NCBI GenBank assembly: GCA_016716765.1
Contig: JADJVA010000020.1
Location: 248,001 to 312,000 of the forward strand
Direction of reading: 5' to 3'
Length of the DNA: 64,000 nt
From: Bdellovibrionales bacterium
GTDB taxonomy: Bacteria > Bdellovibrionota > Bdellovibrionia > Bdellovibrionales > UBA1609
Below are positions 8,690-17,577 of the stretch, piece after piece; within the stretch, counting starts at the first letter, position 1, and every line of letters starts with the position of its first letter. The position numbers and the translations under genes are program-made. Under the pieces are notes generated by a model. The model was not told the DNA's origin and ran no database searches. It saw only the letters and a program-made list of their open reading frames with translations.

Positions 8690-9513
8690 CTGGATTTAAG
8701 CCCTTCTACTGGAAGTAAAATATTGGCCCCACTGCCTCCTCCAACCACAAGAGGAGAAATTCCGTTCCACTTCTCAACGATCTGCAGTTGAACGAGTCCT
8801 GGATTCTCCTGAACGGCCCGCCCGCGAACTCGAATGGCTTCCGCCTCACCTTTGGCACGAATAACTGCCGTCTGAGCTTCAATTTCAGTTTTTAACTGAG
8901 TAAATTTTGCCTTTGCGGCCTCTTGCTCCTGAACCATTTTCGCTTCAATGGCTGCTTCAAGTTCTTTAGAAAGAGCCACATTCTGGATAACCACGTCCTC
9001 TATGACAAGGAGATCTCCCACTTTCTTCCGAGCGCCTTCAAGAGTTCTCGCCTTAATCTCTTCTCGCTTCTTCACAATCTGCTCAGCACTCTGCAATGCT
9101 GTGACTTCCTTGAGCGCCTCGCTCACTCGAGGTGAAATTAAACTATCGAAAGGATCTCCGTAGTAATCACGAAAAACCGTCACCACCCCATTCTCAGGAA
9201 TGCGATACAGAATCTTCAACTCGACATTGATCTGCTGCAGGTCGGATGAATAGCATTCCGCCTTTGCGCTCACTGACTGCTGACGCACAGAAACTGGCAT
9301 GACTGTCGTCACAAATGGAAGTTTAAATCCAAATCCCTCTGGAGCAAACACGGGAGAAACCTTTCCCATGGTAATCAAAATCCCCCGATGTCCCGGAGGG
9401 ATAATAAATGTTCCGCTGATCATCAAAACAATCAGAACAACCACAGCTACAACAAGTTTAAATGAACCCATATTACCTTTTATGTTTCGATAAAATTCTT
9501 CTGCTGGATCCAT
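8686..9513 (-). CDS. SPFH/prohibitin-family membrane protein
   Basis: 275 residues. One N-terminal transmembrane helix (VVAVVVLIVLMISGTFII, about 21-38) is followed by the SPFH domain (PPGHRGILITMGKVSP to about residue 170) and an Ala/Glu-rich coiled coil (EAAIEAKMVQEQEAAKAKF to EAEAIRVRGRA). This is the prohibitin/HflK-like layout, typically oligomerising into membrane rings or scaffolds that organise proteases or lipid domains. It is the first gene of a two-gene operon with the small membrane protein. The ATG at 9513 is preceded by GGAGG (CGGAGGAATTTC). Confidence 0.88.
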   Translation of the reverse strand: MDPAEEFYRNIKGNMGSFKLVVAVVVLIVLMISGTFIIPPGHRGILITMGKVSPVFAPEGFGFKLPFVTTVMPVSVRQQSVSAKAECYSSDLQQINVELKILYRIPENGVVTVFRDYYGDPFDSLISPRVSEALKEVTALQSAEQIVKKREEIKARTLEGARKKVGDLLVIEDVVIQNVALSKELEAAIEAKMVQEQEAAKAKFTQLKTEIEAQTAVIRAKGEAEAIRVRGRAVQENPGLVQLQIVEKWNGISPLVVGGGSGANILLPVEGLKSR

Positions 9514-9657
9514 GAAATTCCTCCGCTAATGAGTTCAGCACATTCGAAGTGCATTCATAGACCATTCTATGACTCGGAGGCAACAAGTTCTCGCTGATTG
9601 GTCATTCCTGCTAGTTATTGTTTGTATCCCTGCTTGCGTTAAGTCCTATGCCCCTGT

Positions 9658-11229
9658 TTATGAATTCGTTTTATGAATTCGATCTTCATAGGCCGCCAGA
9701 GCCGTTTTGGCACCCTCGCCCATGGCAATTATAATTTGTTTGTAGGGGGTTGTCGTTACATCTCCGGCCGCATAGATCCCAGGCACCGAAGTGTGACCCT
9801 TGCCATCTACGATCACTTCTCCAAATTTACTCAATTCCACGACATCTCTTAAAAAAGCACTATTCGGAACCAGACCAATCTGAATAAAAATGCCATCAAG
9901 ATCAATTTTCATCATCTTCTCTGTTTTTCTATCCAAATATTCCATCGAATGCACTTTTTGGCCATCTCCCAGAATCTGATGGGATTTGGCATTGGTGATA
10001 ACAGATACATTAGAAAGCGATTTTAATTTTTCGACCAAAATATTATCCGCTTTTAGCTGATCCATGAACTCCACCAATACAACTTCGCGCACGATACCAG
10101 CAAGATCAATTGCAGCTTCAACTCCTGAATTACCTCCTCCGATAACAGCAACCTTTTTTCCCTTATAGAAGGGTCCGTCACAGTGAGGACAGAAGGCAAC
10201 TCCTCGCCCGAGGTATTCTCGCTCTCCTGGGATGCCAATCTCTCGCCACTTCGCCCCAGTCGCAACTATCACCGAATCAGCGGAAAGAATCTCGCCGCTC
10301 TCTAATTCGATCTCCTTTTTCTCTTTACTTTTAAGACTTCGAATTTTTCTATTCTCGAAAACCTGGATGGGATAAGAAGCCACGTGTTGACTCAAATTTG
10401 CAGCCAATTGAGGACCTTCCGTATAAGGAATTGATATGAGATTTTCTATTCCTTTGGTTTCCTGGACCTGACCGCCAAATTTTTCTGCTATTAGGGCTGT
10501 TTTAAGCCCTTTGCGAACACTGTAGATGGCGGCGGAAACTCCCGCCGGACCTCCTCCTATGACGGCCACATCAAAATGACCCAAATCTAAGTCGACGGAC
10601 TCCTCTGTTCCCTCGACTATTCCAAATTCCTTCTCGAGCTTGGTTAACAAATCTAAAAGACTAATCCTGCCTGAATGAATCAGTTTACCGTTCGAAACAA
10701 GACTCGGAACTCCCTGAATGCCAAGTGCCTCGATCTCATCTGGAGCGTATGCACCATCTATTATCTCGTGGCGAAAACTTGCATGCAGCAGAGACATTTG
10801 ATTGAGCGCCTGCACCACATCCGGACAATTTTCGCAGGTCAGAGAAATATAGGACTTGATCGAAATAGGTCCCTTGAGTTTCTTGATTCGTTTGATCAAG
10901 ATTGAATCTGGAAACTTCCCTTTTCCATCGGCATTCAATATGGCCAATACGAGAGTACTGAACTCATGACCGCCGGGAATTCCTCTAAAGGTAATTCCCG
11001 TGCGGCTTCCATTATATGCGAAGTGAAACTGTGGAACTCTGGACTGCCGTCCGTCGGAGGGAACGCTCAATTGAGACGAGACATTTGAACTGGTCGCAGC
11101 AACCCCATCGAGTAACTCAACTAACTGAGTCTGGTCCTCGTGAGAACTTGGTTCATACATGAGCTCCACTGAGCCCTCAAGATCCAAAAAAAGGGATTTT
11201 AACTGTTCATGCAATTGCGTCTCTAACAT
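9658..11229 (-). CDS. ahpF: Alkyl hydroperoxide reductase subunit F
   Basis: 523 residues from the ATG at 11229, chosen because AGGAGGAACTG sits directly before it and because MLETQLHEQLKSLF aligns with the normal AhpF N-terminus; the frame is open further up to 11307 inside ahpC. AhpF passes electrons from NADH through FAD and two disulfides to AhpC. The N-terminal thioredoxin-like pair is C132-x2-C135 (CENC), the FAD loop GGGPAG is at 225-230, the thioredoxin-reductase-type pair is C347-x2-C350 (CPHC), and the NADH loop GGGNSG is at 364-369. All redox centres are intact. It follows ahpC on the same strand with a 64-base gap and is presumably under OxyR control. Confidence 0.97.
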   Translation of the reverse strand: MLETQLHEQLKSLFLDLEGSVELMYEPSSHEDQTQLVELLDGVAATSSNVSSQLSVPSDGRQSRVPQFHFAYNGSRTGITFRGIPGGHEFSTLVLAILNADGKGKFPDSILIKRIKKLKGPISIKSYISLTCENCPDVVQALNQMSLLHASFRHEIIDGAYAPDEIEALGIQGVPSLVSNGKLIHSGRISLLDLLTKLEKEFGIVEGTEESVDLDLGHFDVAVIGGGPAGVSAAIYSVRKGLKTALIAEKFGGQVQETKGIENLISIPYTEGPQLAANLSQHVASYPIQVFENRKIRSLKSKEKKEIELESGEILSADSVIVATGAKWREIGIPGEREYLGRGVAFCPHCDGPFYKGKKVAVIGGGNSGVEAAIDLAGIVREVVLVEFMDQLKADNILVEKLKSLSNVSVITNAKSHQILGDGQKVHSMEYLDRKTEKMMKIDLDGIFIQIGLVPNSAFLRDVVELSKFGEVIVDGKGHTSVPGIYAAGDVTTTPYKQIIIAMGEGAKTALAAYEDRIHKTNS

Positions 11230-11293
11230 CAGTTCCTCCTGGTCAGGTCCACTCAAACACTTGCTCTCGGCTGTTTCAATTTTCCGAATCTGT

Positions 11294-11860
11294 TTAGATT
11301 TTTCCAACCAAATTTAAGCCAGGCTTTAACGTCTTATCTCCAGGCTGCCATTTTGCGGGACAAACTTCGCCGGGATGACTTGCCACATACAAAGCGGCTT
11401 TTGTCTTCCTGACCAACTCATCAGCGTTTCGACCAATGCCATTGTCTTGGACTTCGGCTAGCTTAATGTTTCCGTCTGGATCAACGAGAAATGTCCCTCG
11501 GTAGGCCAAACCCGCCTCCTCAATGTGCACTCCAAAAGCACGAGAGAGGTGACCTGTCGGATCTGCTAACATAGGATATTTTATTTTTTTGATCGTTTCG
11601 GAAGCGTCGTGCCAGGCCTTGTGAACAAAGTGAGTATCGGTGCTGACCGAATAGACCTCTACGCCCATCTCTTTTAATTGGCTGTATTTGTCGGCCAAAT
11701 CACCCAATTCGGTAGGGCACACGAATGTGAAATCAGCTGGATAGAAAAAAAATATCGACCACTTACCAGTGAGATCAGCTCTGCTCACTGTTTTAAAACT
11801 ATCGTTGTGATAGGCTTGAACCGTAAAATCTGGAATTTTTGTATTGATCAGTGTGTTCAT
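11294..11860 (-). CDS. ahpC: Alkyl hydroperoxide reductase subunit C (2-Cys peroxiredoxin)
   Basis: 188 residues from the ATG at 11860, preceded by GAGGAGATAAT; a longer reading to 11905 has no support. The peroxidatic cysteine C48 lies in DFTFVCPTE and the resolving cysteine C167 in GEVCPAKW, so this is a typical 2-Cys AhpC. It reduces peroxides and is recycled by AhpF next door. It is the first gene of the ahpC-ahpF operon and is divergent from oxyR, with the palindromic region 11941-11980 between them. Confidence 0.97.
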   Translation of the reverse strand: MNTLINTKIPDFTVQAYHNDSFKTVSRADLTGKWSIFFFYPADFTFVCPTELGDLADKYSQLKEMGVEVYSVSTDTHFVHKAWHDASETIKKIKYPMLADPTGHLSRAFGVHIEEAGLAYRGTFLVDPDGNIKLAEVQDNGIGRNADELVRKTKAALYVASHPGEVCPAKWQPGDKTLKPGLNLVGKI

Positions 11861-11940
11861 ATTATCTCCTCTTTTGTCGTTTGTGGGCTCTAAACCCAAT
11901 TTCATCTTTTTTCACAGTACGCCAAAATCATGTGATTTGT

Positions 11941-11980
11941 AAAATCGATAAAATATATTTATTGATCGATTTTATCGATC
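11941..11980. promoter_or_regulatory. Nested ATCGAT palindromes between ahpC and oxyR, candidate OxyR operator
   Basis: AAAATCGAT at 11941-11949 is the exact reverse complement of ATCGATTTT at 11965-11973. A second hairpin-like palindrome has arms GATCGAT (11964-11970) and ATCGATC (11974-11980). ATCGAT therefore occurs three times in 36 bases. An upstream AATCA..TGATT element (about 11926-11936) adds to the symmetry. LysR-type regulators such as OxyR bind tandem inverted repeats between divergent target and regulator genes, which fits this position. The E. coli OxyR consensus is not matched exactly, so the assignment is inferred. Confidence 0.55.
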
Positions 11981-12050
11981 GTGTTAAAAAAAGGGAAATA
12001 GAGGCTCCAAATCTTTCTGGGACGTGCCAAATTGTCACAAGGAGTTAATC

Positions 12051-13013
12051 GTGAAATCAAAACTCAACTTTTCTTTGACGCAGCTCGAATATGTTGTTGC
12101 AGTTCATAAGCTTGGACACTTTGGCAAAGCGGCAGAGGCTTGCCATGTAACTCAATCAACACTCAGCATGCAAATTCAAAAACTAGAGGAAGAATTTGGG
12201 GTCACTTTATTTGACAGAAGCTTAAAGCCATGTGTCCTCACTGAATCCGGAGAAAAACTCATTGAACAGATCCAGACAATTCTTTTCGAAGCTAGAAAAA
12301 TCGTGGATTTAATCGGCTCAAGCCAAACGGATGCTACACAGGGGAGTCTCAGTATTGGAATTATTCCAACAGTAGCGCCCTATCTTTTGCCGCGTCTGTT
12401 GCCAATTTTGGAAAGCAATTTTCCTCACCTGGAGCTGCAAATCTCAGAGATGCAAACCCACCGCATAATCGAAGAATTGGAACGCGACGGTCTCGACGTT
12501 GGTTTGTTGGCTACTCCCCTTGGAATATCAAAAATTCACGAACAAGCGCTCTATTACGAGCCATTTTATGTTCTTTGTGGAAACAACCACGAACTCAGTC
12601 AACGAAAACGAATCCGACAGTCCGAGCTGAAGCTAAAGGATATCTGGTTACTCGCAGAGGGTCACTGTTTGCGCAATCAAATTTTAGATGTCTGTACAAT
12701 TAAACAAGAAAGGGGGTTCCGGATGAAGTACCGTTTTGAAAGCGGAAGTCTTGAAACCCTGAAGCAATTGGTCGATTCCTATGGAGGATATACTTTACTC
12801 CCCTATCTTGCAACGGAGTCGATTGGACCAAATTCTCAGGTTATCCCCTTTGAACGCCCCATTCCCGCACGCGAGATTGGACTTGTCTATCGGCGCCAAC
12901 ACCACAAGACAATCCTCATCGGATCCCTCGCCCGAGGGATCGCCGATTGCCTTCCTTCTGATTTGAGAAAAATGCGGCAGAAGGATTTAGATGTCTTGCC
13001 CGTCGAACGGTAA
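12051..13013 (+). CDS. oxyR: LysR-type peroxide sensor OxyR
   Basis: 320 residues from the GTG at 12051, which has AAGGAG 8 bases upstream; the ATG at 12024 adds nine unlikely residues. The LysR winged helix-turn-helix is at 8-67 (LTQLEYVVAVHKLGHFGKAA, then CHVTQSTLSMQIQKLE). The sensing cysteines C206 (AEGHCLRNQ) and C215 (LDVC) are nine residues apart, exactly as C199 and C208 in E. coli OxyR, so a peroxide-driven disulfide switch is expected. It is divergent from ahpC-ahpF, its expected target. Confidence 0.95.
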   Translation: MKSKLNFSLTQLEYVVAVHKLGHFGKAAEACHVTQSTLSMQIQKLEEEFGVTLFDRSLKPCVLTESGEKLIEQIQTILFEARKIVDLIGSSQTDATQGSLSIGIIPTVAPYLLPRLLPILESNFPHLELQISEMQTHRIIEELERDGLDVGLLATPLGISKIHEQALYYEPFYVLCGNNHELSQRKRIRQSELKLKDIWLLAEGHCLRNQILDVCTIKQERGFRMKYRFESGSLETLKQLVDSYGGYTLLPYLATESIGPNSQVIPFERPIPAREIGLVYRRQHHKTILIGSLARGIADCLPSDLRKMRQKDLDVLPVER

Positions 13014-13053
13014 ATAAATCGACGGAATCAGTCACAGAAATTTGTCACAGCTA

Positions 13054-13992
13054 TCAATTGCACTGGCTGAGTGTGACCGACGATACAGTAGCATCTGTGT
13101 CCGTAAAATTGGCCTCTCCACAATTTGCGGTGAAAGACAAGCTCACTGTGCCACTTCGGCTGCCCGTCAAGGTTGAAGACACTGATCCCGAGGTTGGATA
13201 ACAGCAAGTTGAAGACCCCCACGTAACCGCATTGAATGTGTGGGTCGCTTTGTATTCGGCTAGGTTGTGATAATGAACGCTTGATCCAGTGACAATTCGA
13301 TTGCCATCAAACCTCGTCCCATTGACGGTCAGGCCAGTTGATGTCAATGTGTGATCAAACCACTTGAGCCCTCTTGGACCCACGAGAACCTTGTGAAGAC
13401 CATTGATAACCACAGTTCGAGTGCCACCGCTGTTTGAAATCGTGATCCCCGTGCCGGGAATAGAGGTGCTGTCATAGGTCGTGTGGGCTATTGTATCTGT
13501 TGTTAAAGTGGCTCCTGAGGCAAAGGTCAAAACTTGACCCGTAGATGATGTGCGAGTGACTGAGGTTCCATTTGTCAAAGCTGTTGGCTGATTCCCGTCG
13601 CTACAGAATCCTGACGACCAGGCTTCGCTCCAACCACCTGTGAGCGTGGCAGTCCCAATTGTACAGCCTCCCCAGGAAATTGTGCTGACATTGCTGGAAC
13701 AAGTGCTTCTCGCTGAAGAAAATGTGCATGCGGCCAATGGTTTCAGCGCATCCTGAGGGTCAAGATAGTCCATTGATTGAAAATCAGTCGACAGTCCTTC
13801 TCCTAAAGTAAAGGACGGAGAACTGGCTCCTTCGGTGGACGTCGATTGTTGCCCCGCCTCCGCCATCGCCGATTCAGAAATATTGGAGAGGGCTTCTGCC
13901 CCGTCCGACGAACTTGCCTCGTCCTTGGTACAAGAGAAGAGCGCCATAAGCATAAGAACACCCATAGGTGCACGAATAAAAATTCTCAGCAT
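13054..13992 (-). CDS. Ser/Thr/Gly-rich lipoprotein of unknown function
   Basis: 312 residues with a lipoprotein signal (LMLMALFSC, Cys21) and a mature part rich in Ser, Thr and Gly. The first 70 mature residues look disordered; beyond them (from CTFSSARSTC) the pattern of alternating hydrophobic and Ser/Thr residues suggests beta structure, with several cysteines that could pair. No known domain was recognised. It is convergent with oxyR and separated by 138 bases from the Ig-domain gene upstream. Similar Ser/Thr-rich lipoproteins are common in this kind of genome. Confidence 0.72.
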   Translation of the reverse strand: MLRIFIRAPMGVLMLMALFSCTKDEASSSDGAEALSNISESAMAEAGQQSTSTEGASSPSFTLGEGLSTDFQSMDYLDPQDALKPLAACTFSSARSTCSSNVSTISWGGCTIGTATLTGGWSEAWSSGFCSDGNQPTALTNGTSVTRTSSTGQVLTFASGATLTTDTIAHTTYDSTSIPGTGITISNSGGTRTVVINGLHKVLVGPRGLKWFDHTLTSTGLTVNGTRFDGNRIVTGSSVHYHNLAEYKATHTFNAVTWGSSTCCYPTSGSVSSTLTGSRSGTVSLSFTANCGEANFTDTDATVSSVTLSQCN

Positions 13993-14130
13993 CTCAAAAC
14001 CCTCACCCGATTATTTAAAATGTATTAGAGTGATCTTCTGATCGCCTTCGCGAATTCGCAAATAATTTTTTAAATTCAGGTCCTAGGAAGAGCGGAGCGC
14101 CTGAAATTTCAAAAATGGTTTAAACTGAGC

Positions 14131-15435
14131 TCACAGACAGCGAGGATCTCTGTCATAAACTTCGATCTCGCCAAATTGCAAATAAATACCACCAAGCTCA
14201 TCCGATGATAATTCAAGCGGATTAATGAGAACTCCAAAATACTTAGATGTTCCAGCATAGCTCAGAGCCACGGGTGCGCTGCCAGCTGGTTGAGTGGTAT
14301 AAATACCAAGCCTTTGCCAATTATTGAATGTATCATCTAGAGCGCCGTAAATTTCGTAGCGGGCAGGAAAGCAATAGGCTTTGGAACCAATTAACCGCGG
14401 ATATAATTTGACGGTCTGAAGACTCTTGGCTGCAGAAAATCGCGACTGAATTTGAAAGGCCCCTGGATTCGACCTCTCTGTCCTTGCCGAGCTATACGCA
14501 GAATTGGGATTGTTGTCGACGAGATTGCTAACTGGCCAACCAGCCAATACACTATTAGCGATTGTATTGGAGGCGCCGAACTTGATCCCGGTGGCAACAC
14601 AGTCAGTGACAGTGAGCTTAGCCGCCCGACTGGATACACTTCCTACATTATTTTGAACAACGACATTGTAAATGCCGGACATCGCTGGCGTCGCCCCGTA
14701 GACCCTCAGTGTTGGTCCGGTTTCGTTTGCGATGGGAGCTCCCTGATAGTACCACTGATAAGTTGGCGCCGGATTTGCGGACACCGTGACTGCAAATGTT
14801 GCCGTCTGGGCGGTATTGACAGCGAGATCACTGGGCTGCTGAGTCAGAATAGGCTGAAAAAAATTCGTCGCTGGAACGACACTCACAACAATGGGATTTG
14901 ATAACTTTATCCCACCGTATCCATCAGATATCGCTACGTGATAATTCCCCGCTACACTGGCGTCAGTCGATGAGATACTTATTCCTGAATTTGTCTGCTG
15001 CGCAATTGACTGGGAATCTTTGTACCATTGGTAGGTCAACTGATAGCCCTGAGCCAACACAGAAATCGACAAGGGGCTTCCTGCTACAACTTGGATGGAT
15101 GCCGGGCTCTGTGAAACAATCTTGATTTCAGCAGGACAAGGTGGATTGGTGCCCTTTCCACAGAGAGAAGACTGATCATTGCTTCCGCCTTTGAGGGAAG
15201 CATCCAGTGGTTTCGCACATGAAAGAACAAACAATGAGACGATCGAAACAGCGATCGCAACGAGTATCAATCGTTTCAAACCAAAAATGAATTGACCTAC
15301 AAAAATGAAATCCAGACCCATTCCTTTCATGCTTTTTGCTGCATTTGGCACGTGAGATTTCCAAAATACCCAGTGTTTCAAGTCTGCCACAACAAAATGC
15401 CCTACCTTTCGATGAGCAAAATTGAGCCCATTCAT
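14131..15435 (-). CDS. Lipoprotein with two Ig-like domains and a discoidin-like C-terminus
   Basis: 434 residues as drawn. The lipobox is LFVLSC (Cys73), unusually far from the ATG at 15435, so the real start is probably the in-frame ATG at 15330 or 15321, giving a signal of about 35 residues. Two Ig-like repeats follow (about 110-195 and 200-285); each has a YQWYKD/YQWYYQG strand and a SGIYNVVVQN-type end (GNYHVAISDGYG, SGIYNVVVQNNVG), the I-set-like pattern of bacterial adhesins. The last 150 residues (SNTIANSVLAGWPVSNLVDN...QIQSRFSAAKSLQTVKLYPR) resemble an F5/8 type C (discoidin) carbohydrate-binding fold. A surface adhesion or glycan-binding role is inferred. Confidence 0.78.
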   Translation of the reverse strand: MNGLNFAHRKVGHFVVADLKHWVFWKSHVPNAAKSMKGMGLDFIFVGQFIFGLKRLILVAIAVSIVSLFVLSCAKPLDASLKGGSNDQSSLCGKGTNPPCPAEIKIVSQSPASIQVVAGSPLSISVLAQGYQLTYQWYKDSQSIAQQTNSGISISSTDASVAGNYHVAISDGYGGIKLSNPIVVSVVPATNFFQPILTQQPSDLAVNTAQTATFAVTVSANPAPTYQWYYQGAPIANETGPTLRVYGATPAMSGIYNVVVQNNVGSVSSRAAKLTVTDCVATGIKFGASNTIANSVLAGWPVSNLVDNNPNSAYSSARTERSNPGAFQIQSRFSAAKSLQTVKLYPRLIGSKAYCFPARYEIYGALDDTFNNWQRLGIYTTQPAGSAPVALSYAGTSKYFGVLINPLELSSDELGGIYLQFGEIEVYDRDPRCL

Positions 15436-15575
15436 ATCTCATATTAACCCATTGAATTTATAGAAGAAGATAACCTCAATCGAGGTCACCAAGCGACGAT
15501 AGACTAGCAAGTTGTTTAAGATTTTGACTCTTTTCGAGAATGGTTCTGTCTACAAATGAGACATTCAGTTCGATC

Positions 15576-16373
15576 CTACCATTCAAGCAGCCACTTCTGG
15601 TAGGTCCCTGGCTCGGAGATCGACTCGATCATTAGCACCTGGTCTCGCGTTTCACCGTAGGGATGGCAGACAAGATACACCTGTTTGCCATATCTTTCTA
15701 AGATGAGCTCAAAACTATTGCGAGGAATCCAGTAGGGAAGCTTTCCTTCCACTTGAATGGATTTCATCGAAACATTAACAGTGTAAGTAAGGTGCTCGTT
15801 GCCATCGATATTGAAAATAACTTTGTAGCGCCGTTTATAACGTGCAACTTCACGTCTTTCTATCGTTTCTTGGTTGTCAACCTCGATCGGTGCTCCAACT
15901 TCAGTTCCTTCAGGAAATTCAAAAACATTTTCCCCAGGTATTTCAAGATTTTTATCTCGTTCGATCACTTCATTTTGAAAAGTTCCGGTCTCATCCTCTT
16001 TGTCTTCCAAAGTGTCGACTTGCGCCACAACTGTCTCTAGCGCCAAAGCCTCTTCATCCCCTTCATTTCCCTCTAGAGTTATCACATATTCTCCAGCCTC
16101 AGGATTTTCGGCGCTGCTCTCATGATATCCGGGCGGGCTGGGGGGCAGCACAGATTGCTGCGCTTTCGCAAGAGGTCGCATAGCGGTAGCACAATCCGAG
16201 AGGGGAATCCAATCTTTGAATCCGTCTCGCCAGATCCAATACCCCTCGAGACCCTCGGGCGCCATGATCTTAACAAAGGCACGGATCTGTAAAAGACTAA
16301 GTTCCTTGGTCAAACGCTTGCTTGGAAGAAAATACAGACACCATTCTCGATCATGAATCTCCTCCAACACCAC
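15576..16373 (-). CDS. PilZ-domain protein with GYF-like N-terminal module
   Basis: 265 residues. The N-terminal 60 residues (EWCLYFLPS ... GYWIWRDGFKDWIPL) resemble a GYF_2-type module and match the N-terminus of the protein at 23779-24468, so the two are paralogues. An acidic linker (about 85-170) leads to a PilZ domain (about 172-262: ERREVARYKRRYKVIF, then NVSMKSIQVEG). The c-di-GMP motif RxxxR...D/NxSxxG is degenerate: the second half has N-x-S but Ser where Gly is expected. It may bind c-di-GMP weakly or act as a protein-protein module. Cytoplasmic. Confidence 0.8.
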   Translation of the reverse strand: MVLEEIHDREWCLYFLPSKRLTKELSLLQIRAFVKIMAPEGLEGYWIWRDGFKDWIPLSDCATAMRPLAKAQQSVLPPSPPGYHESSAENPEAGEYVITLEGNEGDEEALALETVVAQVDTLEDKEDETGTFQNEVIERDKNLEIPGENVFEFPEGTEVGAPIEVDNQETIERREVARYKRRYKVIFNIDGNEHLTYTVNVSMKSIQVEGKLPYWIPRNSFELILERYGKQVYLVCHPYGETRDQVLMIESISEPGTYQKWLLEW

Positions 16374-16625
16374 CCCCCTTTTTCACCCAGTTGATGACAT
16401 ATAATATATTCTGCGTCAGACGATAGCACAAGGGCCAAAGCCATCGCATGAATATGACATGAGGCCTTTGGACTTTCCTCACGGGGAACGAAAACGAAAT
16501 AGAGTGCGGTTTCCACTTCTGCAGTCCCTGCGGCGTGGCGTTGATTTCCAAACATTAAGGGGTTGGTCGTCCATTGTGAAAGTGTTATTGTGGCCCGCCT
16601 TGGCAAACATACCTTTGGAGTCAAA

Positions 16626-17528
16626 ATGAAATGTATATGTATTGCTTTTATTTTCGTCCTCGTCACTTTCAATTCTGCACGGTCGGAAACGGTTTTTGTC
16701 GAGCCACTGCTAGGCTCAGGAGTGAGTGAAAGTGACCTTAAAACCATTAGTGAGCTTGTGCGAGTCTCTACCTCTGAAATGGAGAATTATGAAGTCATCG
16801 ACACTGATCAAAATAGTGCTCAAATTGTCCTGAAGGGGAAGGTTTTGAAGCTAGGAGAGTCCTACATCATCTCGCTGATGAAATACGTAAACGGACAAAA
16901 AGTTTTTGCCAGCAAAATGAAAGCAACAAACATGGAGGACATCGACAGCGTGTCATCACGTCTTGTTCGTGCCGTTCTGACCGATGTTCGCGTCGAGAAG
17001 GATGCTCGAGTCAGCGATCTGACTCAAAGTGAAGCCAATGCTGGAACCCTGCGCAGAGAAGCCTTGAGACAATGGGAAATTGGTTTTGGACCTGCATTCC
17101 CAAGCGGTCTCAACTCAAGGGGAAGCGGAACCAACTGGCGATTTGGCTATGTTTGGGGAATTGATCCTCAAGTTGATTTGCGCTTTGGATGGGAATTTCT
17201 CAGTGTCAAAGATTATGGAGACGTCAATTATACAGATGCTCACATCGGACTCAATTATTATCTCAGCGATGCGAATATTTCGCCTTATATAACTGGCGAC
17301 GTAGGATATGGCGCGACAACTGCTCATCGAGAAAACAACAATGCCTTTTTCGGCTCAAGTGACGACGCTTCGGGTTTCGTTCTCGGATTTGGAGGAGGGT
17401 TCAAGTTTTTTCGAATCAGCAACGTCAATTTAGGACTTCAACTTCGCTACTCACGGATCCTTGAGAAAACTAAGCTCACCAAAGAAAGTCCCAGCGTGAC
17501 AAACTTGAATCTTTCTGTTTACTTCTAG
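16626..17528 (+). CDS. Outer-membrane beta-barrel protein
   Basis: 300 residues from the ATG at 16626 (GGAGTCAAA just upstream), which starts a proper signal peptide (MKCICIAFIFVLVTFNSARS); the frame is open back to 16563. The first 130 mature residues form a soluble alpha/beta part resembling a periplasmic domain that handles signal or lipoprotein partners (TVFVEPLLGSGVSESDLKTI). The C-terminal 150 residues show alternating amphipathic strands and end in a hydrophobic-aromatic strand with a terminal Phe (NLNLSVYF), the recognition signal for barrel insertion. It is 49 bases before cysK on the same strand. Function unknown. Confidence 0.78.
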   Translation: MKCICIAFIFVLVTFNSARSETVFVEPLLGSGVSESDLKTISELVRVSTSEMENYEVIDTDQNSAQIVLKGKVLKLGESYIISLMKYVNGQKVFASKMKATNMEDIDSVSSRLVRAVLTDVRVEKDARVSDLTQSEANAGTLRREALRQWEIGFGPAFPSGLNSRGSGTNWRFGYVWGIDPQVDLRFGWEFLSVKDYGDVNYTDAHIGLNYYLSDANISPYITGDVGYGATTAHRENNNAFFGSSDDASGFVLGFGGGFKFFRISNVNLGLQLRYSRILEKTKLTKESPSVTNLNLSVYF

Positions 17529-17577
17529 GTCCCAAGCCTATTGAAACTCTCTTTTTTTGAGCCGGAGGGCACACGAC

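Noticed and set aside
11861..12050. Longer starts for ahpC (11905) and oxyR (12024)
   Set aside because: Both internal starts have better ribosome-binding sites and match the family N-termini.
16310..16747. 145-codon minus-strand frame between the first PilZ gene and the barrel gene
   Set aside because: It overlaps both the PilZ start and the barrel signal peptide, and its composition is not protein-like.
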